A stretch of DNA of 64,000 nt from Streptomyces acidiscabies (GTDB taxonomy: Bacteria > Actinomycetota > Actinomycetes > Streptomycetales > Streptomycetaceae), in NCBI RefSeq assembly GCF_020010905.1, contig NZ_JAGJBY010000002.1, forward strand, positions 806,001 through 870,000, in the 5' to 3' direction. A program made the translations under genes and the position numbers. The notes under the pieces are model-generated. The model ran no database searches and was not told where the DNA came from. It was given only the letters and a program-made list of their open reading frames with translations. Shown here in pieces: positions 8,135 through 16,766 of the stretch (positions are counted from its first letter, which is position 1; each line of letters starts with the position of its first letter).

Positions 8135-9039
8135 TGGTAAAGGGTCCCGGTGTTGAGGACGGGCTGGGGCGCGCGGTCCCCGCAGAGGACCACCATCAGG
8201 TTGGACACCATCGCCGCCTTGCGCTCGTTGTCGAGTTCCACGATGTCCTGCTCTGTGATGCGGGCGAGCGCCGCCTCGACCATGCCCACCGCGCCGTCGA
8301 CGATCTCGCGCCGGGCCGCGACGACCGCGCCCGCCTGCTGCCGCTGAAGCATCGCGGAGGCGATCTCAGGAGCGTACGCGAGATGCGTGAAGCGCGACTC
8401 GATGATCTGGACACCGGCGGTGTCGACGCGCTCGCGCAGTTCGACGGCCAGCTTCTCGGTGATCTCCTCGGCGTTGCCGCGCAGGGAGAGGCCGCCCTCG
8501 TCGTGGGCGTCGTAGGGGTACTCGATGGCGATGTGCCGGACGGCCGCCTCGGTCTGCGTGGAGACGAACTCCAGGTAGTTGTCGACCTCGAAGCTCGCCT
8601 GCGCGGTGTCCTCGACCCGCCACACGACGACGGCGGCCAGCTCGATGGGGTTGCCGTACGCGTCGTTGACCTTCAGCACCGGCGTCTCGTGATTGCGCAC
8701 CCGCGTCGAGATCTTCGCGCGGGACGAGAACGGGTTCACCCACCGCAGCCCGTCGTCCCGCAGCGTCCCCCGGTACCGCCCGAAGAGCTGCACGACCCGC
8801 GCCTCACCCGGCGCGATCATGTTGAGCCCGCAGAGCGTGAAGAGCGCGACGACGGCGATGACGATGCCGCCGGTGATGAGTACGGCCTTGGCGGCGACGG
8901 CCGTGACACCGGCCGCCGAGATCGCCGCGCCGATGCCGCCGAACATCCCGAGGAGTCCGAGCGACAGGGCGAGCCCGCCGCCGACGCTGTGCGCCGGAAA
9001 CTCTCGTACCGGATTGTCCGTCATGGTCTGTTCAGTCAT
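8131..9039 (-). CDS. SPFH/Band 7 (prohibitin-stomatin) domain protein
   Basis: A 302-residue membrane-anchored protein. After a short cytoplasmic N-terminus there are two hydrophobic segments (about residues 18-45 and 50-75), then the SPFH core from about 75: PGEARVVQLFGRYRGTLRDDGLRWVNPF, continuing with VNDAYGNPIELAAVVVWRVEDT. The tail is helical (QRQQAGAVVAARREIVDGAV), typical of oligomerising flotillin/stomatin proteins that scaffold membrane microdomains. I chose the ATG at 9039, which has a G-rich site upstream; a further ATG seven codons earlier is possible. It forms an overlapping pair with the RHH protein. Confidence 0.85.
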   Translation of the reverse strand: MTEQTMTDNPVREFPAHSVGGGLALSLGLLGMFGGIGAAISAAGVTAVAAKAVLITGGIVIAVVALFTLCGLNMIAPGEARVVQLFGRYRGTLRDDGLRWVNPFSSRAKISTRVRNHETPVLKVNDAYGNPIELAAVVVWRVEDTAQASFEVDNYLEFVSTQTEAAVRHIAIEYPYDAHDEGGLSLRGNAEEITEKLAVELRERVDTAGVQIIESRFTHLAYAPEIASAMLQRQQAGAVVAARREIVDGAVGMVEAALARITEQDIVELDNERKAAMVSNLMVVLCGDRAPQPVLNTGTLYQ

Positions 9040-9076
9040 GGGTTGTCCCCCCGAGGCCACTAGCGTTGGTCTAGCT

Positions 9077-9090
9077 AAGTGATATCACTT
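9077..9090. promoter_or_regulatory. 14-bp perfect palindrome upstream of the SPFH/RHH pair
   Basis: AAGTGATATCACTT is an exact palindrome 38 bases upstream of the SPFH start. Position and symmetry suit an operator overlapping the promoter of the SPFH-RHH operon. The cognate regulator may be the RHH protein or a GntR-type factor. Not tested. Confidence 0.45.
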
Positions 9091-9327
9091 TTTCGGCTCG
9101 CGGCAACCCTTGGGCGTTCGGAAGCGTCGAAAACGTTGGGGAGGAACGGGTGTGCCCCTGGGGCCCGTTGTGCCCGGGTGCTCATTCTCACGCCCGTAAG
9201 AGTCCGCATCGGCGGACCTTTGTCATAGAGAGCGATGTTAGTTTTCTGAGCTGACCTGCCCACCGGGGCTGATCTGCCCCACGGGCACTGGAGTGACTGC
9301 CGAGAAGGAAGCGGAGCGAGCGGACTC

Positions 9328-11763
9328 ATGGGACGAGCGGACGACAGACGTGCGCGACAGCGCGGTGGCCGCCGCGCCGCGCCCAGGGAACGCTCGGAGC
9401 AGGTGGTCACGGAGGAGCCGCCCGTGGGTCCTTCGTACGAGGCTCCCGGCGCTTCGGAGCCGATACCCGGCGGTCGGGCGGCAGCGCGTCGCGCGGCACA
9501 AAAGCACGGTAAGAAAAAGGGTAAGGACGCGACCGGCCCCAAGGGCAAGGACGGCCGCAGCTTCCTGCGCAGGATGTTCACCTGGAAGAAGATCCTGGGG
9601 ACGTTCCTCGGCGTGTGCCTCCTCGGCATCGGCACCTTCATCGCCGCGTACATGCTGATCGACATCCCGGCCGGGAACGCCGACGCGCTCAAGCAGAGCA
9701 ACGTCATCCGCTACAGCGACGGCACGGTCCTCGCCCGCGACGGCGACCTCAACCGCGAGAACGTCGCCCTCTCCAAGATCCCGAAGGACGTCCAGCGCAC
9801 CTTCGTCGCCGCCGAGAACAAGACCTTCTACAACGACTCCGGCATCGACCTCAAGGGCACCGCCCGAGGCATCCTCAACACCGTCGCCGGGCGCGGCGCG
9901 CAGGGTGGTTCGACCATCACCCAGCAGTACGTCAAGAACTACTACCTCACCCAGGAACAGACGGTCACCCGCAAGCTCCAGGAGATCGTCATCTCCCTGA
10001 AGCTGGACCGCCAGAAGTCCAAGGACTACATCCTCGCCGGGTACATCAACACGAGCTACTACGGCCGTGGCGCGTACGGCATCCAGGCGGCGGCCCAGGC
10101 GTACTACCGCGTCGACGCGGACCGCCTCTCCGTCGAACAGGGCGCCTACCTCGCCGCGCTCCTCCAGGCCCCCAGCCAGTACGACTGGGCGGCGGCCACC
10201 CCGACCGGCAAGAAGCTCGTCCAGGCCCGCTGGAACTACGTCCTGGACAACATGGTCGGCCAGAAGTGGCTGGACAAGACCAAGCGGGACGCGATGAAGT
10301 TCCCGATCCCGCTGGAGCCGAAGCCGGCCGCCGGCAACAAGGGCCAGGTCGGTTACCTCGTCGACGCGGCGAAGAAGGAACTCTCCCGGCAGCTCGTCGC
10401 CACCGGCCGGGCCGCCAGCAGGTCCGACGCCGACGCCCTGGTCGACCGCGGCGGCTGGACCATCACCCTCAACATCGACAAGAAGAAGCAGGCGGCGCTC
10501 GAAACGTCCGTCAAGGAGCAGCTCACCAGCAAGCTCGACAAGAAGAAGCGCTCCGTGGACGGCGACGTCCAGGCCGGGGCCGTATCCGTCGACCCGAAGA
10601 CCGGGAAGGTCCTCGCGATGTACGGCGGTACGGACTACCTGGAGCACTACATCAACAACGCGACCCGCACCGACTACCAGCCGGCGTCCACGTTCAAGCC
10701 CGTCATCCTCGCCGCCGCGCTCGACCGCCAGGCCAAGACGCAGGACGGCGACACGATCAACGTGAACTCGATGTACGACGGCACCAGCAAACGCCCCGTC
10801 GTCGGCAGCCCGATCGGGTTCGCGCCGGAGAACGAGGACGATCAGGACTACGGCCAGGTCACCGTCCAGACGGCGATGAACAAGTCCATCAACTCGGTGT
10901 TCGCCCAGCTCGGTGTGGACGTCGGGATGGACAAGGTGATGGACACCGCCAAGGCGCTGGGCATGGACACCGGCGACCTGAAGGCCGTCCCCGCGCAGAC
11001 CCTCGGCACGATGGGGGCGAGCCCGCTCCAGATGGCGGGGGTGTACGCCACCCTCGACAACCACGGCAAGAAGGTCACCCCGGCGCTCATCGAGGAGGCC
11101 GAGTCCTCCACGATCACCATCAAGCCGAACCCGATCGGCGAGCAGGTCGTCTCGCGCGAGTCCGCCGACACGGTCACGTCCGTCCTGACCGGTGTGGTCG
11201 ACGACGGTACGGCGAAGACGTCCGTGCGGGACAACCCGAACCGCAACGGGCAGAAGGTCGCGGGCAAGACGGGTACGTCGGACGACAACAAGTCGGCCTG
11301 GTTCACGGCCTATACGCCGGACCTGGTGACGTCGGTCGGCCTCTTCGGCGAGTCCGCGAAGCCGCCGCACCCGCAGGTCACGCTGACCGGCGCGACCGGG
11401 CTGATCCCCGGCAAGGGCCGTATCAACGGTGGTGGTTACCCGGCGCAGATCTGGGCCGACTACACGTTCGGTGTCTCCTCGAAGGTCTCCAAGTTCGACC
11501 TGGAGACGACGCAGGGCGCGGCGGTCCAGCCGACGATCACGGCGACCCCGTCCCCGAGCCCGTCGCCGACGCCGTCGCCGTCCAAATCCCCGAGCCCGTC
11601 CCCGTCGCCGAGCAAGTCGTCGAGCCCGTCGCCGTCGCCGAGCAACTCCCCGTCCCCGTCCCCGAGTCCAACCCCGAGCAACTCCCCGACACCGACACCG
11701 ACGGGCGGGGACACGCTGGGAACGGGCGGGGGGAACCCGTTCGAGCCAAGAGAAGGCCAGTAA
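9328..11763 (+). CDS. bifunctional class A penicillin-binding protein
   Basis: An 811-residue peptidoglycan synthase. It has a basic, disordered cytoplasmic N-terminus (about 90 residues), one membrane segment (about 92-115), a GT51 glycosyltransferase domain (about 130-310; catalytic Glu in FVAAENKTFY and GGSTITQQYVKNYYL) and a transpeptidase domain with Ser454 in ASTFKP, the SxN motif in KSINSVF and K647-TGTS. The last 75 residues are a Ser/Pro/Thr repeat tail (many SPSPSP units) ending in GGGNPFEPREGQ, which probably spans or binds the wall. The ATG at 9328 follows a purine-rich stretch. This is a class A PBP of sporulating actinomycetes; assignment to one paralogue is not attempted. Confidence 0.93.
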   Translation: MGRADDRRARQRGGRRAAPRERSEQVVTEEPPVGPSYEAPGASEPIPGGRAAARRAAQKHGKKKGKDATGPKGKDGRSFLRRMFTWKKILGTFLGVCLLGIGTFIAAYMLIDIPAGNADALKQSNVIRYSDGTVLARDGDLNRENVALSKIPKDVQRTFVAAENKTFYNDSGIDLKGTARGILNTVAGRGAQGGSTITQQYVKNYYLTQEQTVTRKLQEIVISLKLDRQKSKDYILAGYINTSYYGRGAYGIQAAAQAYYRVDADRLSVEQGAYLAALLQAPSQYDWAAATPTGKKLVQARWNYVLDNMVGQKWLDKTKRDAMKFPIPLEPKPAAGNKGQVGYLVDAAKKELSRQLVATGRAASRSDADALVDRGGWTITLNIDKKKQAALETSVKEQLTSKLDKKKRSVDGDVQAGAVSVDPKTGKVLAMYGGTDYLEHYINNATRTDYQPASTFKPVILAAALDRQAKTQDGDTINVNSMYDGTSKRPVVGSPIGFAPENEDDQDYGQVTVQTAMNKSINSVFAQLGVDVGMDKVMDTAKALGMDTGDLKAVPAQTLGTMGASPLQMAGVYATLDNHGKKVTPALIEEAESSTITIKPNPIGEQVVSRESADTVTSVLTGVVDDGTAKTSVRDNPNRNGQKVAGKTGTSDDNKSAWFTAYTPDLVTSVGLFGESAKPPHPQVTLTGATGLIPGKGRINGGGYPAQIWADYTFGVSSKVSKFDLETTQGAAVQPTITATPSPSPSPTPSPSKSPSPSPSPSKSSSPSPSPSNSPSPSPSPTPSNSPTPTPTGGDTLGTGGGNPFEPREGQ

Positions 11764-11771
11764 CAAGGGGA

Positions 11772-11803
11772 AGGCGCCCGGTGCTTGAAAGCACCGGGCG
11801 CCT
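11772..11803 (+). terminator. terminator after the PBP gene
   Basis: AGGCGCCCGGTGC (11772-11784) pairs perfectly with GCACCGGGCGCCT (11791-11803) around a six-base loop. It is followed by TGTCTTGTTCTTTT, so it is a good intrinsic terminator eight bases after the stop. Confidence 0.9.
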
Positions 11804-11875
11804 GTCTTGTTCTTTTAGGTTTTTAGGGGCGCGGGGAACTGCGCGAACGCCCCCCACCGGGCGGAAAGCCGAAAC

Positions 11876-13927
11876 TCAACTCCTATTGAGCTCGAACCAA
11901 ACAACCTTGCCCGTGGAGAGCCGAGTAGCCCCCCACCGCCGAGCCAACTTGTTGACGAGGTACAACCCCCGCCCACCCTCATCGGTAGCCCGAGCGTTCC
12001 GCAACCGAGGCAACTGCGGCACATCGTCCCCGACTTCACACCGCAGAACGTCGGTCCGCAACAACCTCAGAGTCACCGGCCGAGACGCATACCGCACCGC
12101 GTTGGTGACAACCTCACTCACCAACAGCTCGACAGAATCGCTGAGTTCCTCAAGCCCCCACCGAGCCAAAGCCCTCCGCGCAAGCCGCCGAGCACGCCCG
12201 GGTGCCGCATCCTCAGGCTCAAGGAACCAGTACGCGACATCACTGGGCGCAATCCCCTCAAAGCGCGCGGCGAGCAACGCGATGTCGTCGTCCCGGTCAC
12301 CAGGACCGAGCATGTCGAGCACCTCGTCGCACAACGCTTCGAGCGGCGGCGGATGATCCGGCCCGGTCAACTGCGCGGTAGCGGCCAGCTTCTCGCGCAG
12401 CGCCTCTATCCCGGTCCAGACGTCCCGCAGCCGGGACTCCACGAGCCCGTCGGTGTACAGGAGCAGCGTCCCACCGGCCGGCGCGTCCAGCTCGACGGCC
12501 TCGAAGTCGACTCCCCCGACTCCGATGGGCGCGTTCGGCGGCACCTTGAGAACCTCGGCCCGGCCGCCGAGGTGCAGCAGGACGGGCGGCGGATGACCGG
12601 CGTTGGCGACGGTGATCCGGTGCGATACCGGGTCGTACACCGCGTAGAGGCAGGTAGCCATACGGTCCTGGCCGAGCCGCTGCGCCTGCTCGTCGAGGTG
12701 GTGCAGGACCTCCTGGGGCGGGAGGTCGAGCCCGGCCAAGGTCTGGGCGGTCGTACGGAGTTGGCCCATGATCGCGGCGGACGTCATCGAGTGGCCCATG
12801 ACGTCGCCGACGACGAGGGCGACGCGGCTGCCGGGCAGCGGGATCGCGTCGTACCAGTCGCCGCCGACGCGGGCCGTCTCGGCGGCGGGGAGGTAGCGGG
12901 AGGCGAGGCGGACGCCGGTGGGGCGGGGGAGGTGGTCGGGCAGCATGGTGCGCTGCAACTCGTCCGCGATGTACGCCTCACGGCCGTACAGGACCGCCTT
13001 GTCGATGCCCAGCGCGCTGTGCGTGGCGAGTTGGGCGGCGACCAGGAGGTCGTCCGACTCGAAGGGGAAGCGGTCGGCGCGGCGGATGAAGACGGCCGCG
13101 CCGATCACCCGGCGCCGGCCGCGCAACGGCGCGAGAATCGCGCGCTGCCCGCCGGGGACGACCAACTGGCTGTCCTCGCCGAGGAGTTCCGGCAGCGCCG
13201 CACGCGCGGCGGGCGCGTCCGCGAACACCGGGCGTACCCCGCGCAGCACCTCCGCGAGCGCCCCGCCCTGCCGTACCTCGCACAACTCGGCGATCGCGGA
13301 CGACAGTTCGGAGATCTCGGACGGTTCGGGCAGGGGTGCCGGGATGATGAACCCGGCCTCCGAGTCCTGCTCCTCGGGGATGCGGTCGGTGCGGCGCAGG
13401 CGCAGCACGAGAGGCCCGGTGGGGCGTTCGTCGCCGACCGGCAGCGGGTCGCGCAGGTAGACGAGGATCGCGTCGGAGAAGGTCGGCACGGTCGCCCGGC
13501 ACAGGCCCATCACGATCTCGTCGAGGTCGATGCCGCGCGCGATGCGCCGGGTGGCGGCGCCGACGAACCTGAGCCGGTCCCCGTCGCGCCGCATCGGCGT
13601 CGGCTGGCCCGGCGGCAGGCCCTCGCCCTTGCGCCGCTCCTGCGGCACATCGCCGCCCGGCTGCGCGGGGATGGACTCCGGCGAGGGCCGGGGGCGGTGC
13701 GCGTCGGGCTCCGCGGCCACCGGCTGTGAGTGCTCGGGGTCCTTGCCCATGTCGCTCGTGTTGCCAGTGCCGCTCGTGTTGCTGGGGTTGTCACCGCCCG
13801 GCTCGTACGGCGGTGTCTCCAGTGCCGCGGTGCCCGGCGTGTGCGCCGGGGAACGCAGGAGCGCCCCGCGGGGATCCGCGGGGTCGGCGCCCTGAGGGCG
13901 TTCGAAGGAGGTCGGGTGCTCCGTCAC
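11876..13927 (-). CDS. GAF/SpoIIE phosphatase with C-terminal anti-sigma-type kinase domain
   Basis: A 683-residue signalling protein. Residues 1-85 are low-complexity. A PAS/GAF-like sensor follows (about 90-290), then a PP2C-type SpoIIE phosphatase (about 305-530: QRTMLPDHLP, RVGGDWYDAIPLPG with the metal-binding Asp, VVGDVMGHSMTSA, NAGHPPPVLL, LLLYTDGLVESR, GDRDDDIALLAAR). The C-terminal HATPase_c_2 domain (about 555-683) has the N-box SEVVTNAVRYA and G-box EGGRGLYLVNKLA. Such proteins control anti-sigma-factor antagonists in Streptomyces stress and development. The GTG start has no clear ribosome site, so the true start may lie further in. Confidence 0.88.
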   Translation of the reverse strand: MTEHPTSFERPQGADPADPRGALLRSPAHTPGTAALETPPYEPGGDNPSNTSGTGNTSDMGKDPEHSQPVAAEPDAHRPRPSPESIPAQPGGDVPQERRKGEGLPPGQPTPMRRDGDRLRFVGAATRRIARGIDLDEIVMGLCRATVPTFSDAILVYLRDPLPVGDERPTGPLVLRLRRTDRIPEEQDSEAGFIIPAPLPEPSEISELSSAIAELCEVRQGGALAEVLRGVRPVFADAPAARAALPELLGEDSQLVVPGGQRAILAPLRGRRRVIGAAVFIRRADRFPFESDDLLVAAQLATHSALGIDKAVLYGREAYIADELQRTMLPDHLPRPTGVRLASRYLPAAETARVGGDWYDAIPLPGSRVALVVGDVMGHSMTSAAIMGQLRTTAQTLAGLDLPPQEVLHHLDEQAQRLGQDRMATCLYAVYDPVSHRITVANAGHPPPVLLHLGGRAEVLKVPPNAPIGVGGVDFEAVELDAPAGGTLLLYTDGLVESRLRDVWTGIEALREKLAATAQLTGPDHPPPLEALCDEVLDMLGPGDRDDDIALLAARFEGIAPSDVAYWFLEPEDAAPGRARRLARRALARWGLEELSDSVELLVSEVVTNAVRYASRPVTLRLLRTDVLRCEVGDDVPQLPRLRNARATDEGGRGLYLVNKLARRWGATRLSTGKVVWFELNRS

Positions 13928-14226
13928 GCGTGTCGAATCCGTCCGTCCGGGGCTGCGCGCCGTACGCGCAGTCGGTCCCGCAGAAAATCCGATACCCGGA
14001 ATACGTGTCCCCGGAACGGGAAACCGGCGTGAGCGCAGGCTGTTTCCGTGCCGGCCGGTGTCGGCTCGCCGCCGCCCGGCCCGGTGTTGCCCTCGTACCC
14101 CTCGCTCACGTCCTGCCGCCCCTCGGTGACGTTCGGTCAGACCTGGTGTCTGCTCCGGGAGTTACTGCCGCACTGCCCTTCCGGACGACGATCCTACGGT
14201 TGCCGTCCCGGGGCGCATCAAGGGTC

Positions 14227-14931
14227 TCATGGTGAAGCATGCATGGGGGTCCGGTCCCAGTCCTGCGGCAGAACAGGGACGTTCCAGGACGGATCCGGGC
14301 GCCAGCTCTCCCAGCCGTCCCGGTAGGGCGCCCCCCAGGCGCGGATCACCTCCACTGCGGCGAGCCCCGCCGCGCGCACCCGCGCCGCCGCCTCGGGGTC
14401 CATCAGCCCGACCCGCTGCGCCTGCGCGAACTCGTCCTCGTCGAGCCATTCCCAACTCCGGTCCGGATGTACGCAGATGTCGAGGAAGTGGTCCTCGGAG
14501 TCCACGCCGCCCGCCCAACGGGCCAGCGGCTCCTCCAGATTGACGTACCAGTTCTTGAACTGCCAGCCCGGTTCCCAGAACAGCCACACCGACCACGGCT
14601 CGCCGGGCCGTGCGAGCTTCAGGACGCCGGTTCCGAACCAGCGGCCCCGCCGGAGGGTCCGGGGCTTCGTGTACCGCGTCTCCAGCGGCTCCTGGTGCAC
14701 CGGGGTGCCGTCCGCGAGGCCCGGCTTCACGCACTCCGTGCCGGGCGCGAGCCAGACCGCGAGGAGGTCGGCGTCGTCCCGTACGACGGTGACGGGGCGG
14801 GCGATGTGGAAGCCCTCCGAGCCGTTGGCCCGGTAGCGCCACAGGACGGGGGTGCCCGGCGCCCAGCGGAGCGGCGGGGAGCCACCCGTCACCGAACCGT
14901 TCACGCTGCTCACCGCTCCCTCGTCTGCCAT
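14227..14931 (-). CDS. DUF402 domain protein
   Basis: A 234-residue soluble protein. The central part, RWFGTGVLKLARPGEPWSVW then FWEPGWQFKNWYVNLEEP and DHFLDICVHPDRSWEWLDEDE, is the DUF402/FomD-type barrel. Its conserved Tyr, Asp, Glu and Lys residues bind divalent metal in characterised members (nucleoside phosphate hydrolases such as Ntdp and FomD). The substrate here is unknown. A gap of about 300 bases separates it from the phosphatase gene, in which I see no convincing gene. Confidence 0.82.
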   Translation of the reverse strand: MADEGAVSSVNGSVTGGSPPLRWAPGTPVLWRYRANGSEGFHIARPVTVVRDDADLLAVWLAPGTECVKPGLADGTPVHQEPLETRYTKPRTLRRGRWFGTGVLKLARPGEPWSVWLFWEPGWQFKNWYVNLEEPLARWAGGVDSEDHFLDICVHPDRSWEWLDEDEFAQAQRVGLMDPEAAARVRAAGLAAVEVIRAWGAPYRDGWESWRPDPSWNVPVLPQDWDRTPMHASP

Positions 14932-15013
14932 GACCAGATATTAGGTGCCCAGGCCAATCAGCGCTGTGGCTTCGGTCATGGTTCTCGCGATCTTAAAGCT
15001 GCGTCCCCGCTGG

Positions 15014-16399
15014 TTACGGATGTGTCATCCGCAGGACATCCAGCGCCTCGTCGAGCTGCTCCACCGTCAGATCCCCCCTCTCCACGTACCCGCCCTCGAC
15101 GACGACCTGCCGGATCGTCTTCCTCTCCGCGAGCGCCTTCTTGGCGACCTTCGCGGCCTCCTCGTACCCGATGTACTTGTTGAGCGGCGTCACCACCGAC
15201 GGCGACGACTCGGCGTACTCGCGCGCGCGTTCGCGGTGCGCGACGATGCCGTCGACCGTGCGGTCCGCGAGCAGGCGCGAGACGTTCGCCAGCAGGCGGA
15301 TCGACTCCAGGACGTTCTTCGCGATCACCGGGAGCATCACGTTCAGCTCGAAGTTGCCGGCCGCGCCCGCCGTCGCGACCGTCGCGTCATTGCCCGTGAC
15401 CTGCGCCGCGACCATCAACACGGCTTCCGGGATCACCGGGTTGACCTTGCCCGGCATGATCGAGGAGCCCGGCTGGAGGTCGGGGAGCGAGATCTCGGCG
15501 AGGCCCGTGCGGGGGCCCGACGACATCCAGCGCAGGTCGTTGGCGATCTTCGTGAGGCCGACCGCGATCGTCCTGAGCTGTCCGCTGGTCTCGACGATGC
15601 CGTCCCGCGCGCCCTGCGCCTCGAAGTGGTCGCGGGCCTCCGTGAGGGGCAGGCCGGTCGCGCGGGCCACCTCCGCGATCACCGCCGCCGAGAAGCCGGG
15701 CGGGGTGTTGATGCCGGTGCCCACCGCCGTGCCGCCGAGGGGGAGTTCGGCGAGGCGGGGGAGCGAGGCGCGCAGGCGCTCGACGCCGTACGTCACCTGT
15801 GCGGCGTACCCCCCGAACTCCTGTCCCAGCGTGACCGGGGTCGCGTCCATCAGGTGCGTGCGCCCCGACTTGACGACGTCCGCGAACTCCTGCGACTTGC
15901 GGGTCAGGGACGCCGCGAGGTGCTCCAGGGCCGGGATCAGGTCGTGCGTGACCGCCGCCGTCGCCGCGATGTGGATCGACGAGGGGAAGACGTCGTTCGA
16001 CGACTGGGAGGCGTTCACATGGTCGTTGGGGTGCACGTCCTTGCCGAGGCGCTCCGTCGCCAGGGTCGCGATCACCTCGTTCGCGTTCATGTTGGACGAC
16101 GTCCCCGAGCCCGTCTGGAACACGTCCACCGGGAAGTGCTCGTCCCACTTCCCCTCGGCGACCTCCCGCGCGGCCCCCTGGATCGCCCGCGCGACATCCG
16201 CGTCCAGCACCTTGAGCTCGGCGTTGACCTTGGCGGCGGCTCCCTTGATCCGCGCGAGCGCCTCGATGTGCGCGCGCTCGATGCGCTGCCCGGAGACCGG
16301 AAAGTTCTCCACGGCCCGCTGCGTCTGGGCCCGCCACTTCGCGTGCGCCGGGACTCTGACCTCGCCCATGGAGTCGTGCTCGATGCGGTAGTCGCTCAT
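15014..16399 (-). CDS. fumC: class II fumarate hydratase
   Basis: A 461-residue fumarase of the fumarase/aspartase superfamily, interconverting fumarate and L-malate in the TCA cycle without an iron-sulfur cluster. The family signature GSSIMPGKVNPVIPE is present near residue 320, with the substrate-binding stretches TGSGTSSNMNANEV (about 100) and HPNDHVNASQSSND (about 130), and GRTHLMDATPVTLGQE near 190. The length is normal. A second, unrelated class I fumarase is encoded at 21145-22818. Confidence 0.95.
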   Translation of the reverse strand: MSDYRIEHDSMGEVRVPAHAKWRAQTQRAVENFPVSGQRIERAHIEALARIKGAAAKVNAELKVLDADVARAIQGAAREVAEGKWDEHFPVDVFQTGSGTSSNMNANEVIATLATERLGKDVHPNDHVNASQSSNDVFPSSIHIAATAAVTHDLIPALEHLAASLTRKSQEFADVVKSGRTHLMDATPVTLGQEFGGYAAQVTYGVERLRASLPRLAELPLGGTAVGTGINTPPGFSAAVIAEVARATGLPLTEARDHFEAQGARDGIVETSGQLRTIAVGLTKIANDLRWMSSGPRTGLAEISLPDLQPGSSIMPGKVNPVIPEAVLMVAAQVTGNDATVATAGAAGNFELNVMLPVIAKNVLESIRLLANVSRLLADRTVDGIVAHRERAREYAESSPSVVTPLNKYIGYEEAAKVAKKALAERKTIRQVVVEGGYVERGDLTVEQLDEALDVLRMTHP

Positions 16400-16568
16400 G
16401 TCCCGTACAGCGAACGGGGTCGCTCACTTGTTCCTGGCGGGACGGATGTTCACCCGATCCGGTGAGGTCGGCGGCACAGACGGAAGTGGTGTGCCTCTAA
16501 AGGCTGCCGTCCGCCGACCCGTTATTCCCGTGCGCCGCTTCCGCCGACCCCGTAATCTCCCTCGCAAG

Positions 16569-16643
16569 GCGGGGTCGTAGCACAGAGGTAATGCGCCGCG
16601 ACATCATCTCGGAGGACGCCGGTTCGAATCCGGCCGCCCCGCC
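16569..16643 (+). tRNA. atypical or degenerate tRNA-like sequence
   Basis: A 75-base stretch folds approximately like a tRNA. The acceptor is GCGGGGT with GCCCCGC. A perfect TPsiC arm GCCGG-TTCGAAT-CCGGC is present, and the D-loop contains AGAGGTA. There are faults: a weak D stem, an anticodon stem CCGCG/CTCGG with one mismatch, a loop ACATCAT that lacks U33, one extra C between the T stem and the acceptor, and no encoded CCA. The decoding identity is therefore uncertain. It lies about 170 bases upstream of the fumC start, on the opposite strand. Possibly a pseudo-tRNA. Confidence 0.4.
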
Positions 16644-16663
16644 CCCTCAGTCGTACGCGTTGC

Positions 16664-16766
16664 TCATCCGGGAGCCGCCGGAACCGGATTCCCCGGATCG
16701 TCGAGCCAGACGGTCTCCGCGTCGGCGGTGACGGTCAGGCCGAACCGTCCGAAGCCGGGTTGCCCC
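16664..16766 (-). pseudogene. separated 3' end of the interrupted methyltransferase gene
   Basis: In the minus strand this reads GFGRFGLTVTADAETVWLDD and then PGNPVPAAPG before a TGA. If the insertion sequence and one copy of its 10-bp duplication are removed, the frame joins without a shift to the methyltransferase ending ...YRWWNEQGQP at 18239 onward. It is therefore the displaced last 30 codons of that gene. Confidence 0.85.
16757..16766. repeat. target-site duplication, left copy
   Basis: GGGTTGCCCC directly abuts the left end of the insertion sequence. It is repeated identically at 18229-18238. Ten bases fits the 8-10 bp duplications of the ISAs1 family. Confidence 0.85.

Noticed and set aside
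9065..9074. TGGTCTAG next to the SPFH promoter, like half of a DasR site
   Set aside because: The second half (ACCA) is missing; the neighbouring AAGTGATATCACTT is a stronger palindrome.
9238..12356. 842- and 913-codon open frames overlapping the PBP gene on both strands
   Set aside because: Shadow frames. The PBP frame has all GT51 and transpeptidase motifs; the others are low-complexity Arg/Pro/Asp.
13924..14109. 61-codon frame overlapping the start of the SpoIIE-type phosphatase gene
   Set aside because: Ends in a GTGA-type overlap, which looks like coupling, but there is no ribosome site and no recognisable family; the overlap may be coincidence.
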